A stretch of DNA of 64,000 nt from Clostridiales bacterium (GCA_015055805.1 SVHN01000009.1:19005-83004), one strand, 5' to 3'; counted from the stretch's first letter, positions 8,097 through 17,123 are shown. The notes: generated by a model not told the origin, from the sequence alone. Numbers and translations are program-made.

Positions 8097-8796
8097 TTGC
8101 AATCTCCAAGAATAAACTTTCTAACGACGCATCACCGACTATTTCTTTGGTGTCGCCCTCTTTAACAAGTTTGCCGTTCTTAATGATACCAACCCTATCG
8201 CAGAGTTTTTCAGCCACTTCCAAAACGTGCGTCGAAAAGAAGATTGCTCCGCCTAAATCACAAATCTCTCTCATTATGGTTTTAAGTTCGTGCGACGCTA
8301 TCGGGTCTAATCCAACAAAAGGCTCGTCCATAATAAGAAGTTTGGGCGTATGTATAAGCGCGGATATTATGACGAGTTTTTGGCGCATACCGTGAGAGTA
8401 TGACGATATAAGGTCGCCAAGTGCTTGTTCAAGTTCAAAAATAGCGGCGTATTTTTTAATACGCTCGTTTCGCTCTTTGCCTACCGAATATATATCCGCT
8501 ATAAAGTTTAGATACTGTATGCCCGTTAGATGCTCGTAAATATCGGGATTATCAGGGATATACGCCATAACTTTTTTACAAGCAATCGGGTCGTCCTTTA
8601 TAGACTTTCCGTCTATTATAATATCCCCGTCTTCAAAGCCTAGCGCACCAACAACCGCCTTAATAGTCGTTGATTTTCCTGCGCCGTTATGTCCTATAAA
8701 ACCGTAAATTTCACCGCCGTTGACGGTTAAATTCAATCCGTCGACAGCCTTAAAAGTACCGCCGTAAATCTTGGTTAGATTTTTTATTTCCAGCAT
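8089..8796 (-). CDS. ABC transporter ATP-binding protein
   Basis: 235 residues, one complete nucleotide-binding domain: Walker A GHNGAGKST (about 35), Q-loop, signature YSHGMRQKL in place of LSGGQ, Walker B LLIMDEP, and switch His in STHVL. The SHGM-type signature is common in ABC-2 exporter ATPases. Forms an exporter with the overlapping permease. A palindrome covers its promoter, suggesting repressor control, but no regulator gene is adjacent. Confidence 0.92.
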   Translation of the reverse strand: MLEIKNLTKIYGGTFKAVDGLNLTVNGGEIYGFIGHNGAGKSTTIKAVVGALGFEDGDIIIDGKSIKDDPIACKKVMAYIPDNPDIYEHLTGIQYLNFIADIYSVGKERNERIKKYAAIFELEQALGDLISSYSHGMRQKLVIISALIHTPKLLIMDEPFVGLDPIASHELKTIMREICDLGGAIFFSTHVLEVAEKLCDRVGIIKNGKLVKEGDTKEIVGDASLESLFLEIANE

Positions 8797-8812
8797 TTTT
8801 AGTTCTCCCTAT

Positions 8813-8854
8813 ATATGATATCGAAATGATATCATATACCGTTTAATCTGTCAA
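8813..8854 (-). promoter_or_regulatory. Promoter with palindromic operator for the ABC exporter
   Basis: TTGACA (8849-8854) and TATCAT (8826-8831), 17-bp spacer. A perfect inverted repeat, ATATGATATC and GATATCATAT around five bases (8813-8837), covers the -10 element and the start site. That is where a repressor would block polymerase. No cognate regulator is evident nearby. Confidence 0.75.
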
Positions 8855-8864
8855 GTGTTTTTTA

Positions 8865-9668
8865 TTAATCGGCTAAAAGCCCCACTTTGCGTTTTTTAAG
8901 CTCGGTGTTTACGATAACGCCGGATATTAGCCCTAACATTAATATATACGCCCACAAAAGGAACACGACGACCGCCGCTAAGCTACCGTAAAAGGCGTTA
9001 TATGAATTAAAAAATCGAAGATATAGAGTAAATCCTATCGTGCCCAAAACTATTATAAAGAGTGACACCAAGCCGCCTACGCCAACTTCCTTAAAGGATA
9101 GTTTTACTGGGCAAATAAATTTGTTTAGGACTATAATTATGATGTAACTTATTATGACTACTACCAAAAACACCGCAACGGTTAAAAGTATTTTTTGTTT
9201 ACCGCTAACTGCTTTCGGGGTAAGCACGACGCTGCCAAAAGCAAACAGGAACGCCGCCGCCAAGAACACGGTAAATAAAACCGCAAGCGCACCGAACGCC
9301 CAAAGCCGTCTAAAAAAACCGCGCTTTGTAGTAGATTCTACGCCGTAGAGAAAATCGCCGTCCTTAGACATTTGGTTTAGTAAAGTTGTACAAGATATAC
9401 TGACTGTTATAAAAAACAATAGCGTCGCGCTTTTCGACGCGCGTTCGGCAGTAGAAACTATTGCCTCGCCCGTTGCCCTAAATTCTTCGGGAAGCCTAGA
9501 CACTAAGTCGGCGGAAAGGTTTACCCCGAAAACGCCGAACGCAGTAACTATTAGAAAGGCGAGCGGAACAACAGATATCAAAAAGTAGTACACCCAAGCC
9601 CCTGCAACCGTGGTAAGACGTTTTTTATTTATATACTTAAAAAAATCGGATATCCTTTTCTTTACCAT
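8865..9668 (-). CDS. YihY/BrkB family inner-membrane protein
   Basis: 267 residues with six hydrophobic spans. The N-terminal block TTVAGAWVYYFLISVVPLAF and the C-terminal GSLAAVVVFLLWAYILMLG are characteristic of the YihY/BrkB family, once mis-assigned as ribonuclease BN. Function is unknown across the family. It stands as a single gene with a terminator-like hairpin just upstream ending the neighbouring kinase. Confidence 0.85.
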   Translation of the reverse strand: MVKKRISDFFKYINKKRLTTVAGAWVYYFLISVVPLAFLIVTAFGVFGVNLSADLVSRLPEEFRATGEAIVSTAERASKSATLLFFITVSISCTTLLNQMSKDGDFLYGVESTTKRGFFRRLWAFGALAVLFTVFLAAAFLFAFGSVVLTPKAVSGKQKILLTVAVFLVVVIISYIIIIVLNKFICPVKLSFKEVGVGGLVSLFIIVLGTIGFTLYLRFFNSYNAFYGSLAAVVVFLLWAYILMLGLISGVIVNTELKKRKVGLLAD

Positions 9669-9670
9669 AA

Positions 9671-9700
9671 TAAAACAGTCTGCGTATTTTGCAGACTGTT
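9671..9700 (-). terminator. Intrinsic terminator after the PfkB kinase
   Basis: AACAGTCTGC (9674-9683), a seven-base loop and GCAGACTGTT (9691-9700) form a 10-bp stem. Read leftward it is followed by TTA, so the U-tract is short. It may attenuate rather than fully stop transcription into the YihY gene. Confidence 0.6.
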
Positions 9701-9718
9701 TATTCCATAATTTGGATA

Positions 9719-10645
9719 TTAAATTTTTTGAGAGTAAATCTTGGAATAAATTTCCTTATACTTGTCGTAGTAGAAAAGGTTTGTTCCGCTAGTGGTAACC
9801 GCGGCAGTACCGGCAGCAACGCTCATCTTTAAGAGTTCGTGCATGGGCACGCCTTTAGAAAGCCCCACACAAGCCGCCGCGACCATACAATCGCCTGCGC
9901 CTACCGTAGAATTTACGGCAACCGACGCGCTCTTGCAATAATAACTGTCCTTGCCGTCGGTTAAAACTGCGCCGTCTGCGCCTAAAGATACCAAAACGTG
10001 CTTTACGCCTAGATCGATATACTTTCTACAAGCGGCGACCATTTCATCAAGACCGTGAACGGTCTTTCCCGTAAAGCTTTCGAGTTCTCTTAAATTAGGC
10101 TTAGCCATAAAGATTTCTCTGCTTTTAATCGCTGCAAGCATATTCTGTTTTTCGGTGTCTACTATAACCTTAACGTGCTTAGGAATTACCGACAGCACTT
10201 CACCGTAAAAATCCGAGTTTACGCCTTTGGGAAGACTTCCGCTCATTACTGCTATTTCACACTCAGGGGAAATCTTTTTAACAAGTTCAATAAGCTCTAA
10301 CTGCTTATCCCTTTGTACTGTTTCGCCCCTATCGTTAATCTCGGTCAGCATTGAGCGTTTATCTATAATTTTATAATTTACTCTCGCCCTTCCGCTACTG
10401 TAAACAAAGTTGTATTTTACTCCGTCTTTATCGAGTACGTGCTCGAATAATCTGCCGTGGTCGTCAAACATAAACCCGGTTGCAAAACTCTCTTCCGAAA
10501 GTCTTGCGATACCTTTCGCCACGTTCAGAGCCTTGCCCGAATAAGTTTCCACCTTGCTGTCAATTCTATTAAGCATTCCCACGTTTAAGCTATCTAACTC
10601 TATGGTGCAGTCAATGCTTGGGTTCGGGCATATTGTTAGTATCAT
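9719..10645 (-). CDS. PfkB-family sugar-phosphate kinase (1-phosphofructokinase / tagatose-6-phosphate kinase type)
   Basis: 308 residues. The N-terminal ICPNPSIDCTIELDSL and SGKALNVAKGIARL blocks and the catalytic TVGAGDCMVAAACVG near residue 250 identify the LacC/FruK branch of the ribokinase fold. The expected reaction is ATP-dependent phosphorylation of fructose 1-phosphate or tagatose 6-phosphate. No PTS gene or fru regulator lies nearby, so the substrate is open. It is 39 bases downstream of the EF-G-like gene and may share its transcript. Confidence 0.85.
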   Translation of the reverse strand: MILTICPNPSIDCTIELDSLNVGMLNRIDSKVETYSGKALNVAKGIARLSEESFATGFMFDDHGRLFEHVLDKDGVKYNFVYSSGRARVNYKIIDKRSMLTEINDRGETVQRDKQLELIELVKKISPECEIAVMSGSLPKGVNSDFYGEVLSVIPKHVKVIVDTEKQNMLAAIKSREIFMAKPNLRELESFTGKTVHGLDEMVAACRKYIDLGVKHVLVSLGADGAVLTDGKDSYYCKSASVAVNSTVGAGDCMVAAACVGLSKGVPMHELLKMSVAAGTAAVTTSGTNLFYYDKYKEIYSKIYSQKI

Positions 10646-10684
10646 TTATAATCATCTCCAATCCAACGCCTAAGCGTCAGTTTA

Positions 10685-12745
10685 TTATTTATTAGCCTCT
10701 GCGATAATTTTTTCCTGCGTTGCAAACGGTACTTCTTCATAACGCAAGAACTCTGCGGCAAACTTGCCTCTGCCCTGCGTCATACTGCGTAAGTCGATTG
10801 CGTATTTAAGCATTTCTGCAAGGGGTGCTTCGGCTGAAATTTCCTGCAAGCCGTCCACCGTTTCCATGCCGAGTATTCTGCCACGACGTTTATTCATATC
10901 GCCTAAAATATCACCCGTAAAGTTATCGGGTACAGTTATTTTATATGAATAAACAGGTTCTAATATTACAGGTTTTGCGCGGCGCATACCGTCGTCGTAA
11001 GCAAGTTTTGCTGCCGAAACGAACGCAACTTCCTTAGAATCTACGGGGTGATATTTGCCGTCAAACAACGTGCATTTTAGATTTACTACGGGGTATCCTG
11101 CAAGAACGCCCTTTGTTATGGCTTCTTTAAGTCCTTTTTCCACCGCAGGGATAAACTGCTTAGGAACTGCGCCGCCGACTACCGCGTCCACAAATTCAAA
11201 CTCGCCGTCTGCTGCGCCCGACTCAAACTTAATGTTTACTACGCCGTACTGTCCTGCGCCACCAGTCTGTTTCTTGTGTTTGCCTTCGGCTTCCGCGCTA
11301 CCCATAATGGTTTCCTTAAACGCTACCTTAGGATCTCTTAAAACTGCCTCGCAACCAAATTTCGATTTAAGTTTTTTGCATATAATATCGAGCTGGGTTT
11401 CGCCCTGACCGCGAATAACCATTTCGCCCGTTTCCTTATCCTTTTCAACCTTAAAGGTAAGATCTTCTTCTGCTAAGCGGTTAAGACCTTGGAACACCTT
11501 GTCTTCTTCGCCGCTCTTAGCCGCAGATATCGCCATAGTAAGTACGGGAACTGGGAACGCTATGTCGTAATATTTTATCTTAAAGCTTTCGTCGCAAAGT
11601 GTGTTGCTAGTGTTGGTATTTACTAGTTTATTTACCGCGCCGATATCACCTGCCGTAAGTTCTTCAACAGGTTCTTGCTTTTTGCCTTTCATTATATATA
11701 TACTGTTTATACGCTCTTTTTCGCCAGTAGTTGAGTTATAAACGGTCATACCGCTCTTAAGCGTTCCGGTAAATACTCTTATCATATTGAGTTTTCCAAC
11801 GAACGGGTCAGCAACCGTCTTAAATACTTGAGCAGAGAAAGGCTTGTCAACGTCGCATACAATCGACAAAATTTCGCCCTTTTCGTCACTAGCAAGAACG
11901 GGACGTCTTTCAAACGGTGACGGAAGAAGGTCGACTATCTCGTACATAAGGTTGATAACGCCCATGTTCTGCAATGCCGAGCCGCCCATAATCGGGATAG
12001 TTTCACCTGCGGTAAGACCGCTGCGAACACCTGCTACTATTTCGTCGTTAGTAAGCGTGCCTTCTGCAAAATATTTGTCTAGCAATACTTCCGAAGTTTC
12101 AGCAGCCGCTTCGGTGAGTGCTTCTTTAAGCGCGGCAGCATCTTGAACTAAATTTTCAGGAACGGCGATAGGTTCTCTTCCGCCCGGCGAAAATTCAAAC
12201 GCTTTACCCGATATAACCGAAACGTAACCTTTCATCTTTCCGTCTCTTAAAATCGGAAGGTGTGTAGGTGATATTTTTCTTCCGTATTTAGCGCGGAAAG
12301 CTTCAACGGTCGCTACGTAGTTAGCGTTCTCTTTGTCAACGCCGTTTACGAAAATCATAAGCGGAATATGACGGCGCAAGCAGTAATCTATTGCTTTTTC
12401 CGCGCCGACTGCAAGCGTTCCGTTTGCATCTGCTACTAAAACGGCTGAACCGATTGCGCGCATTGCACTTTCAAACTCACCGTCAAAATCATAAAAGCCC
12501 GGCACGTCGACTATGTTGATTTTTGTATCCTGCCAAGTCGTACTTGCGCACGCTAAAGATATTGATATACCCCTTTGCATTTCTTGCTCGTCATAGTCCA
12601 TTACGGTGTTTTTGTCCGTAGTTTTGCCAAGCCTGTCAATAGTCTTTCCGTTAAATAATATGGCTTCAGCAAGAGAAGTTTTACCCGCTCCGCTGTGTCC
12701 TATAATTGCAACGTTTCTGATGTTTTCTGATAAAATTTTACCCAT
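10685..12745 (-). CDS. Elongation factor G-like translational GTPase (EF-G2 type)
   Basis: About 686 residues, the full EF-G domain set. The G1 loop reads GHSGAGKTS rather than the AHIDAGKTT of housekeeping EF-G; G2 is RGISIS, G3 DVPGFYDFDGE and G4 NGVDKEN. Domain IV (KHKKQTGGAGQYGVV) and the C-terminal GDILGDMNKRRGRILGM are clear. The start is the ATG at 12745, with GGGGGA eight bases upstream; a longer in-frame extension to 12826 would begin inside the promoter. The altered P-loop and the lack of rpsL/rpsG/tuf neighbours point to the paralogue family, whose cellular role is poorly defined. Confidence 0.9.
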   Translation of the reverse strand: MGKILSENIRNVAIIGHSGAGKTSLAEAILFNGKTIDRLGKTTDKNTVMDYDEQEMQRGISISLACASTTWQDTKINIVDVPGFYDFDGEFESAMRAIGSAVLVADANGTLAVGAEKAIDYCLRRHIPLMIFVNGVDKENANYVATVEAFRAKYGRKISPTHLPILRDGKMKGYVSVISGKAFEFSPGGREPIAVPENLVQDAAALKEALTEAAAETSEVLLDKYFAEGTLTNDEIVAGVRSGLTAGETIPIMGGSALQNMGVINLMYEIVDLLPSPFERRPVLASDEKGEILSIVCDVDKPFSAQVFKTVADPFVGKLNMIRVFTGTLKSGMTVYNSTTGEKERINSIYIMKGKKQEPVEELTAGDIGAVNKLVNTNTSNTLCDESFKIKYYDIAFPVPVLTMAISAAKSGEEDKVFQGLNRLAEEDLTFKVEKDKETGEMVIRGQGETQLDIICKKLKSKFGCEAVLRDPKVAFKETIMGSAEAEGKHKKQTGGAGQYGVVNIKFESGAADGEFEFVDAVVGGAVPKQFIPAVEKGLKEAITKGVLAGYPVVNLKCTLFDGKYHPVDSKEVAFVSAAKLAYDDGMRRAKPVILEPVYSYKITVPDNFTGDILGDMNKRRGRILGMETVDGLQEISAEAPLAEMLKYAIDLRSMTQGRGKFAAEFLRYEEVPFATQEKIIAEANK

Positions 12746-12805
12746 ATTAATTGTTCCCCCTATTTCTTTGATGGTAAAAATTTCTCCGCTTTCGCGGTTG
12801 CACCT

Positions 12806-12834
12806 ATTATAAACCAAAACTTGCAATTTTTCAA
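12806..12834 (-). promoter_or_regulatory. Promoter of the EF-G-like gene
   Basis: TTGAAA (12829-12834) and TATAAT (12806-12811), 17-bp spacer. The leader contains a small CCGC-GAAA-GCGG tetraloop hairpin about 50 bases before the ATG. Confidence 0.8.
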
Positions 12835-12882
12835 GGGGGTTTTAAAAAATAATTGGTATATTTTTCAATATTTTAGCAATTA

Positions 12883-13359
12883 TCAATAATCGTCGGTATC
12901 TATCCTTCCGCTTACGGAAGAAAATATCGAAAAGTTCTGTCCGTCGTCATCATCTTTTCTACCACCGTGTTGAGGCGGACGCGGTGGTTTTGGCGGTGGG
13001 CAGATGGGTGGACATGGTGGCGGACATGGATTTGGTGGCGGACAATGTTTAGCCTGCCCGTCGCTAGGCCGTGGTGGACTTGGTCTATTTATCCTACTGC
13101 TATCCGAACAAAAATTTCCACACTTTAAGTCAACTAGTATCACGTCGCCACCGATTTTTATAATATTGCTTTCGTCAATGAACACCGTCGACTTACTGAA
13201 AAGTTTTGCAAGCCTACTCATACGCCTACCCGGAACGTAAATCCCCGTTAGTACGCCACGCGGAAAATCTATCCTTAAATCGGTTATTCTGCCTAGGCAT
13301 TGCCCGTCGACCACGTTTATTACGTCTCTTTTTTTGAGTTCGTTATAAGTCAATTCCAT
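12883..13359 (-). CDS. YlmC/YmxH-family PRC-barrel sporulation protein with a proline-rich tail
   Basis: About 158 residues from the ATG at 13359. Residues 1-80 are a PRC-barrel (DVINVVDGQCLGRITDLRID, then GVLTGIYVPG), matching the small YlmC/YmxH proteins found downstream of sigG in Bacillus, which is also its place here. The last 75 residues are an unusual Pro/Cys/Gly tail (PPPNPCPPPCPPICPPPKPP) ending in a DDDDG segment; the normal family length is about 80-90. No clear ribosome site precedes the ATG. A forespore role is inferred from family and context. Confidence 0.75.
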   Translation of the reverse strand: MELTYNELKKRDVINVVDGQCLGRITDLRIDFPRGVLTGIYVPGRRMSRLAKLFSKSTVFIDESNIIKIGGDVILVDLKCGNFCSDSSRINRPSPPRPSDGQAKHCPPPNPCPPPCPPICPPPKPPRPPQHGGRKDDDDGQNFSIFSSVSGRIDTDDY

Positions 13360-13402
13360 AATATTAGAATATGCTGCGCGCTTATGAAAAAATGACAACG
13401 AC

Positions 13403-13442
13403 AAAAAATCCGCTTTTGATTTGCCTAATCAAAAGCGGATTT
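13403..13442 (-). terminator. Intrinsic terminator after sigG
   Basis: AATCCGCTTTTGATT (13407-13421) and its complement (13427-13441) form a 15-bp stem with a five-base loop. Read leftward it is followed by TTTTT. It separates sigG from the YlmC-like gene, which then needs its own promoter. Confidence 0.85.
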
Positions 13443-13448
13443 CCTTAT

Positions 13449-14222
13449 TTATATTCTTATCATTGTTTTTATTTCTTTTAAAGCGGTCTTTTCTAGCCTT
13501 GACACTTGCGCTTGACTTATGCCTACTTCTCGGCTTATTTCCGTCTGCGTTTTCCCTTCAAAGTATCTTAATTCTATTATCTTTTTCTCTCTATTGTCAA
13601 GAGAATCTAACGCGGTATATAGAGCAACGTTTTCCGTCCAGATTTCGTCGGTGTTCTTTTCGTCGCCGATTTGATCTACTAAAAGTAGTTCATCACCCGA
13701 CTTATTATACACGGGGTCGAATAACGACACCGTGTCGGATATGGCATCGAGCGCGTAAACCACTTCGGATAATTTAATCTTCATTTCTTCGGCAATCTTT
13801 TCTAACGTTGCCTCTTCGTCACGCTTTTCTATCTCGCCCCTTGTTTTAAGGACCTGATAGGCGGTATCCCTTATTGAACGCGATATCCTTAAAGAATTGC
13901 CATCACGCAAAAACCTTTTTATCTCACCTATAATCATAGGCACGGCGTAAGTGGAAAACTTTACGCCAACTGACAAATCAAAATTGTCAATCGCTTTAAT
14001 AAGTCCTATACAGCCCGCCTGAAACACGTCGTCGGAATTAGCGTTCTTCATCCAAAACCGCTTAATAACCGATAAAACTAAGCGCATATTTCCAACTATA
14101 AACTCATCTCTAGCACGTTCGTCGCCAGCCTTTATCCTTTTAAGAAGTTTTACCGTCTGTTCTTCGTTTAGCCTTGGTAGAGTGGACGTATCCACACCAC
14201 AGATTACAACTTTACTGCTCAT
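13449..14222 (-). CDS. sigG: RNA polymerase sporulation sigma factor sigma-G
   Basis: 257 residues. The N-terminal SKVVICGVDTSTLPRL is diagnostic of sigma-G. Region 2 (GNMRLVLSVIKRF, FQAGCIGLIKAIDNFDLSVGVKFSTYAVPMIIGEIKRFLRD) and region 4 (REKKIIELRYFEGKTQTEISREVGISQAQVSRLEK) are intact. It directs late forespore transcription. The start at 14222 has AAAGGAGG seven bases upstream; the in-frame ATG at 14249 has no such site. In Bacillus and Clostridium sigG directly follows sigE; here about 4.8 kb of other genes separate them. Confidence 0.96.
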   Translation of the reverse strand: MSSKVVICGVDTSTLPRLNEEQTVKLLKRIKAGDERARDEFIVGNMRLVLSVIKRFWMKNANSDDVFQAGCIGLIKAIDNFDLSVGVKFSTYAVPMIIGEIKRFLRDGNSLRISRSIRDTAYQVLKTRGEIEKRDEEATLEKIAEEMKIKLSEVVYALDAISDTVSLFDPVYNKSGDELLLVDQIGDEKNTDEIWTENVALYTALDSLDNREKKIIELRYFEGKTQTEISREVGISQAQVSRLEKTALKEIKTMIRI

Positions 14223-14296
14223 AAATCCTCCTTTATGTAAGCCCGACAAGGAAGACCTTAGACATTAAGTATGTACGACAAAAAAAATTTTATACA

Positions 14297-14330
14297 AAAA
14301 AATTGAAAGTCGACCGGTTTGTCGACTTTC
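14297..14330 (-). terminator. Intrinsic terminator after the SipW operon
   Basis: GAAAGTCGAC (14305-14314) and GTCGACTTTC (14321-14330) around six bases. Read leftward it is followed by AATTTTTTT. Confidence 0.85.
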
Positions 14331-14356
14331 ATATAATTGTTAAAATTTCTAAAAAT

Positions 14357-15445
14357 TTAATTTTGCAAAGAGGCAATAATTGCTCCTATCGTTCTATTGT
14401 CTGTTGCTTTCCACGTATCGGTGTCAAACGAACCACTACCAGGATAACCGTTATACTGTTTGATAGTTGCCGTACCTTGATACATATCGCCTACTTGATA
14501 CCAAGATTCCCCGCCGTCGTCCGAACTAAATACCGAAACAAAAACAGGTGCTGTTGACGTACCAAACCAAGAATCTTTTTGCAAATCATCAGTGGTCATA
14601 TAAATAGCCATTTCTCTTCCGTTTGCATCACCCGTAGACAAATTGTTATCAACGTTTTGACGCTTAATTATTATTGTAACCTCAGTATCTACACCGTCAA
14701 TATTTATGCTGAGATTACCTTGGAACAACTCATCTAAAAGTTCAACGTCTTGGTCACTAGCACCTCCAACGTTTCCTATGTAAGAATCGTCGTATCTATC
14801 ATTATTTTGATGGTCGTCCATTTGATTTATAAGTGTATCTAGCGTCCCTTGCTGATTTATGTCGTTGATAATATTGTCAAACTGTACAAGTGCGCCATTA
14901 ACGGCAATTTGCTCCTCCTCTGGCAGTTCGTCAAGCGGTAAAAACTGGAAATTTATGATAGATTGAAGGACGCGATCAGTAATTTTGATGCCCGTATCAT
15001 ACTTAAACGTTGCATCAAATTGCAAATAATCTCCTGCCGCAATTTGGTCGCCGTGTTTCAATGACGGTAACGAACAAACAATATCCGTATTAGAATATTC
15101 GTTTGTACTGTGTTTCATTGCGTTATAAGCGTAAGTCTCGTTTGAACTATTATAAACGGTTACGGTCACCGTTACAAAGGAATTTCTATTATTAAGTAAA
15201 GTAACGTTGCTGTTTAGAAAAGTTTCAACAAAACCGTCAATCTCAACGGTTTCAGTAGAATTTTTATCACCAACAACGACTTTTGTAATATGCACGGTTG
15301 CAGTTCTTTCCGCACTCAACGAAAGCGACTCACTCTTTTCAACTGGTAGTAAATACTGCCAAGCCGCCGCTACCCCGACCACCGAAAACAAAAACACCGT
15401 TAAAACCAAAATGAGAAGAATTCTCGAAAGACTCTTAATTTTCAT
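14357..15445 (-). CDS. Secreted SipW-dependent surface protein (TasA/camelysin-like), C-terminal partner
   Basis: 362 residues. An N-terminal hydrophobic signal ends in GVAAAWQYLLP, resembling the SipW-cognate signal pattern where a short hydrophobic core is followed by A-x-W/F. The mature part begins with a beta-rich region (SFVTVTVTVYNSSNETYAYNAM) like the TasA/camelysin fold. No transmembrane anchor or sorting motif is seen near the C-terminus. The start overlaps the signal peptidase gene by 11 bases, so the two are coupled. A role as secreted fibre or envelope protein is inferred; no close family is recognised for the C-terminal half. Confidence 0.7.
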   Translation of the reverse strand: MKIKSLSRILLILVLTVFLFSVVGVAAAWQYLLPVEKSESLSLSAERTATVHITKVVVGDKNSTETVEIDGFVETFLNSNVTLLNNRNSFVTVTVTVYNSSNETYAYNAMKHSTNEYSNTDIVCSLPSLKHGDQIAAGDYLQFDATFKYDTGIKITDRVLQSIINFQFLPLDELPEEEQIAVNGALVQFDNIINDINQQGTLDTLINQMDDHQNNDRYDDSYIGNVGGASDQDVELLDELFQGNLSINIDGVDTEVTIIIKRQNVDNNLSTGDANGREMAIYMTTDDLQKDSWFGTSTAPVFVSVFSSDDGGESWYQVGDMYQGTATIKQYNGYPGSGSFDTDTWKATDNRTIGAIIASLQN

Positions 15446-17084
15446 CTCTCTTTTCTCCCACGTAACCAGCGTTTATTGATATTACTTTTTTTACTAATTC
15501 AACCGTCCAGCGTGCTTGTCTATCCGAAGAAATCTTAACACGCATAGGATAGTTTGCGTGCTTATTTACAGCCGAAACGTCCGTATAAATATACTTTGTA
15601 TTTTCAAATTCTTTGGGGTTAAGCGCAATAAATGCGTTAAGAGTTTTTCCACGAACGGCAAAACGCGCGAGAGCAACACTACCCGATTTATAGGTTTTTT
15701 GCTTTTTACTTTCTATTACACGAACACCGTTTACACGGTCAAGCAATTCCTTAATAGCGTCAAATCTTTGTTTTGCAACTGGTAAATCGTTTAGTTTTTC
15801 ATCAAAAGTCCTATTATCTTTTGCCGTTATATTAAACGCTTTTTCGCTACTCTCAATTATTTCAACTTCTTGCGGTTTATCAAGCAAGGTTATGCCGTTA
15901 TTTTTAGCAAACAAAAGAATAAGTTCGTTTGCCCAACGCGCTTGACGATCGGAAGAAAGTTTTATACGCATAGGATAGTTTGCGTGCTTATTAACAGCCG
16001 AAACGTCCGTATAAATATATTTAGTATTCTCAAATTCTTTGGGATCAAGTCCTAGATAAATATTAAGTGTTTTTCCCCTAATAGTAAACCTAGCGACTGC
16101 AAGATTACCACACCTATACGAGTGCTGTGTTTTACCCTCGATAACCCTAACTTTTTCTAACCTTAACAACGTATCGTTAAGAAGATTATATCTTGCCTTA
16201 ACCGTATCACTAGCACTTTCAAGACGTTCAATAAACGTTCTCGTATCTTTCCTTGCACCGAACGAAAAGAATTTGTTTTGTTCGGTAGTAACGGTTTCTT
16301 CCGAAACTTCGCTTTCGCCCAAAATGACTTGATATCTTTTTAACCTTTCTTTCGTCAGTTTACTTTCAAGTATAGGCGTTATTACAACCGCTGCCAAAAC
16401 CAACATTATGCAAAGCCACCCTGCTGGAGACTGCATAAAGGTGATAAAACTACCTATCATAGGTATTCTTTCACCACGGTAAATACCCTTTATTTGATCG
16501 TATCTGACAGGGAAACGGTCGGGCGTTTCAACTGCGTCGCCTTGACACAAAAACCATCTCTCGTTAGGGTGCGTTTTGTTTGGCTCTTCAATTCCAACGA
16601 TACGATGAATTATCAAATTGCCGTTTACCTCATAAACGACTACGTCGTATAGTTTTAAATCGTACTCGTCGGGGGCTTTATAGGTTAAAATCAAGTCGAA
16701 AGTACTGATTTGGTTATTTATGTTGTTTTCAACTAAATAGGTGTTCTTTTCGTGTTTTGTTTCCATCGAAGAACTTCTTACAACACTTAGCGTGGGCGTT
16801 TTTTCTGAAAAATCATCTCCCTTAATGCCAACAATTAATGAGAACGCAAAAACAACACATAGGATTAAGCACAAAAGCAAGGACAAGACGTAGTCTATGC
16901 CCTTGCATTTTTTGTTCTTTCCTTGCGTTTTTGCGTATTCTTCTTTAATTTTGTCGTCCTCTGCTCCGCACCTAATTAGTTTTAGTGAAAGTTTTACAAT
17001 CGTCGTCAACAATACTGAAGACAAACCGACCAGTAATACGAATACTATAAGGCACAGCACTAAGGAATAGAGGTCGTAACCCAA
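15435..17084 (-). CDS. sipW: SipW-type signal peptidase I with two C-terminal repeat domains
   Basis: 549 residues. Two N-terminal membrane spans (about 5-32 and 65-87) precede a type I signal peptidase domain: the catalytic Ser106 in SSSM, His160 in NLIIHRIV instead of the bacterial Lys (the ER/SipW type), and QGDAVETPD near 181-189. A third span lies at about 221-239. Residues 281-395 and 424-538 are two copies of a domain of about 115 residues (KxYxYTDVSAVNKHANYPMR). I have a sense of having seen similar repeats in uncharacterised clostridial proteins, but know no name for them. The start is TTG with AAGGTGG seven bases upstream. It is flanked by two proteins with SipW-like signals, its likely substrates. 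The repeat fusion is unusual for SipW. Confidence 0.85.
   Translation of the reverse strand: MGYDLYSLVLCLIVFVLLVGLSSVLLTTIVKLSLKLIRCGAEDDKIKEEYAKTQGKNKKCKGIDYVLSLLLCLILCVVFAFSLIVGIKGDDFSEKTPTLSVVRSSSMETKHEKNTYLVENNINNQISTFDLILTYKAPDEYDLKLYDVVVYEVNGNLIIHRIVGIEEPNKTHPNERWFLCQGDAVETPDRFPVRYDQIKGIYRGERIPMIGSFITFMQSPAGWLCIMLVLAAVVITPILESKLTKERLKRYQVILGESEVSEETVTTEQNKFFSFGARKDTRTFIERLESASDTVKARYNLLNDTLLRLEKVRVIEGKTQHSYRCGNLAVARFTIRGKTLNIYLGLDPKEFENTKYIYTDVSAVNKHANYPMRIKLSSDRQARWANELILLFAKNNGITLLDKPQEVEIIESSEKAFNITAKDNRTFDEKLNDLPVAKQRFDAIKELLDRVNGVRVIESKKQKTYKSGSVALARFAVRGKTLNAFIALNPKEFENTKYIYTDVSAVNKHANYPMRVKISSDRQARWTVELVKKVISINAGYVGEKRDEN
15471..15815 (-). repeat. Intragenic repeat, copy 2 of the sipW C-terminal domain
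   Basis: It encodes residues 424-538. The block around 15534-15625 is nearly identical in bases to the block around 15954-16045, a stretch of over 90 bases with few changes. This points to recent duplication or gene conversion. Confidence 0.85.
15900..16244 (-). repeat. Intragenic repeat, copy 1 of the sipW C-terminal domain
   Basis: It encodes residues 281-395. The YIYTDVSAVNKHANYPMR segment is identical in protein to copy 2, while the flanks of each copy have diverged. Confidence 0.85.
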
Positions 17085-17123
17085 CTCTAAACCACCTTAA
17101 TAATAGTTAAATTTTACTAAAAA

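Noticed and set aside
10685..12826. Longer start of the EF-G-like gene at 12826
   Set aside because: The 27 extra codons would overlap the -10 box and a leader hairpin and match no family member; the ATG at 12745 has a strong ribosome site.
13004..13240. Gly/His-rich plus-strand frame
   Set aside because: It is the complement of the proline-rich tail of the YlmC-like protein.
15471..16244. Direct repeats that might suggest a CRISPR array
   Set aside because: The repeats are long, only two, in frame and encode duplicated protein domains of the signal peptidase.
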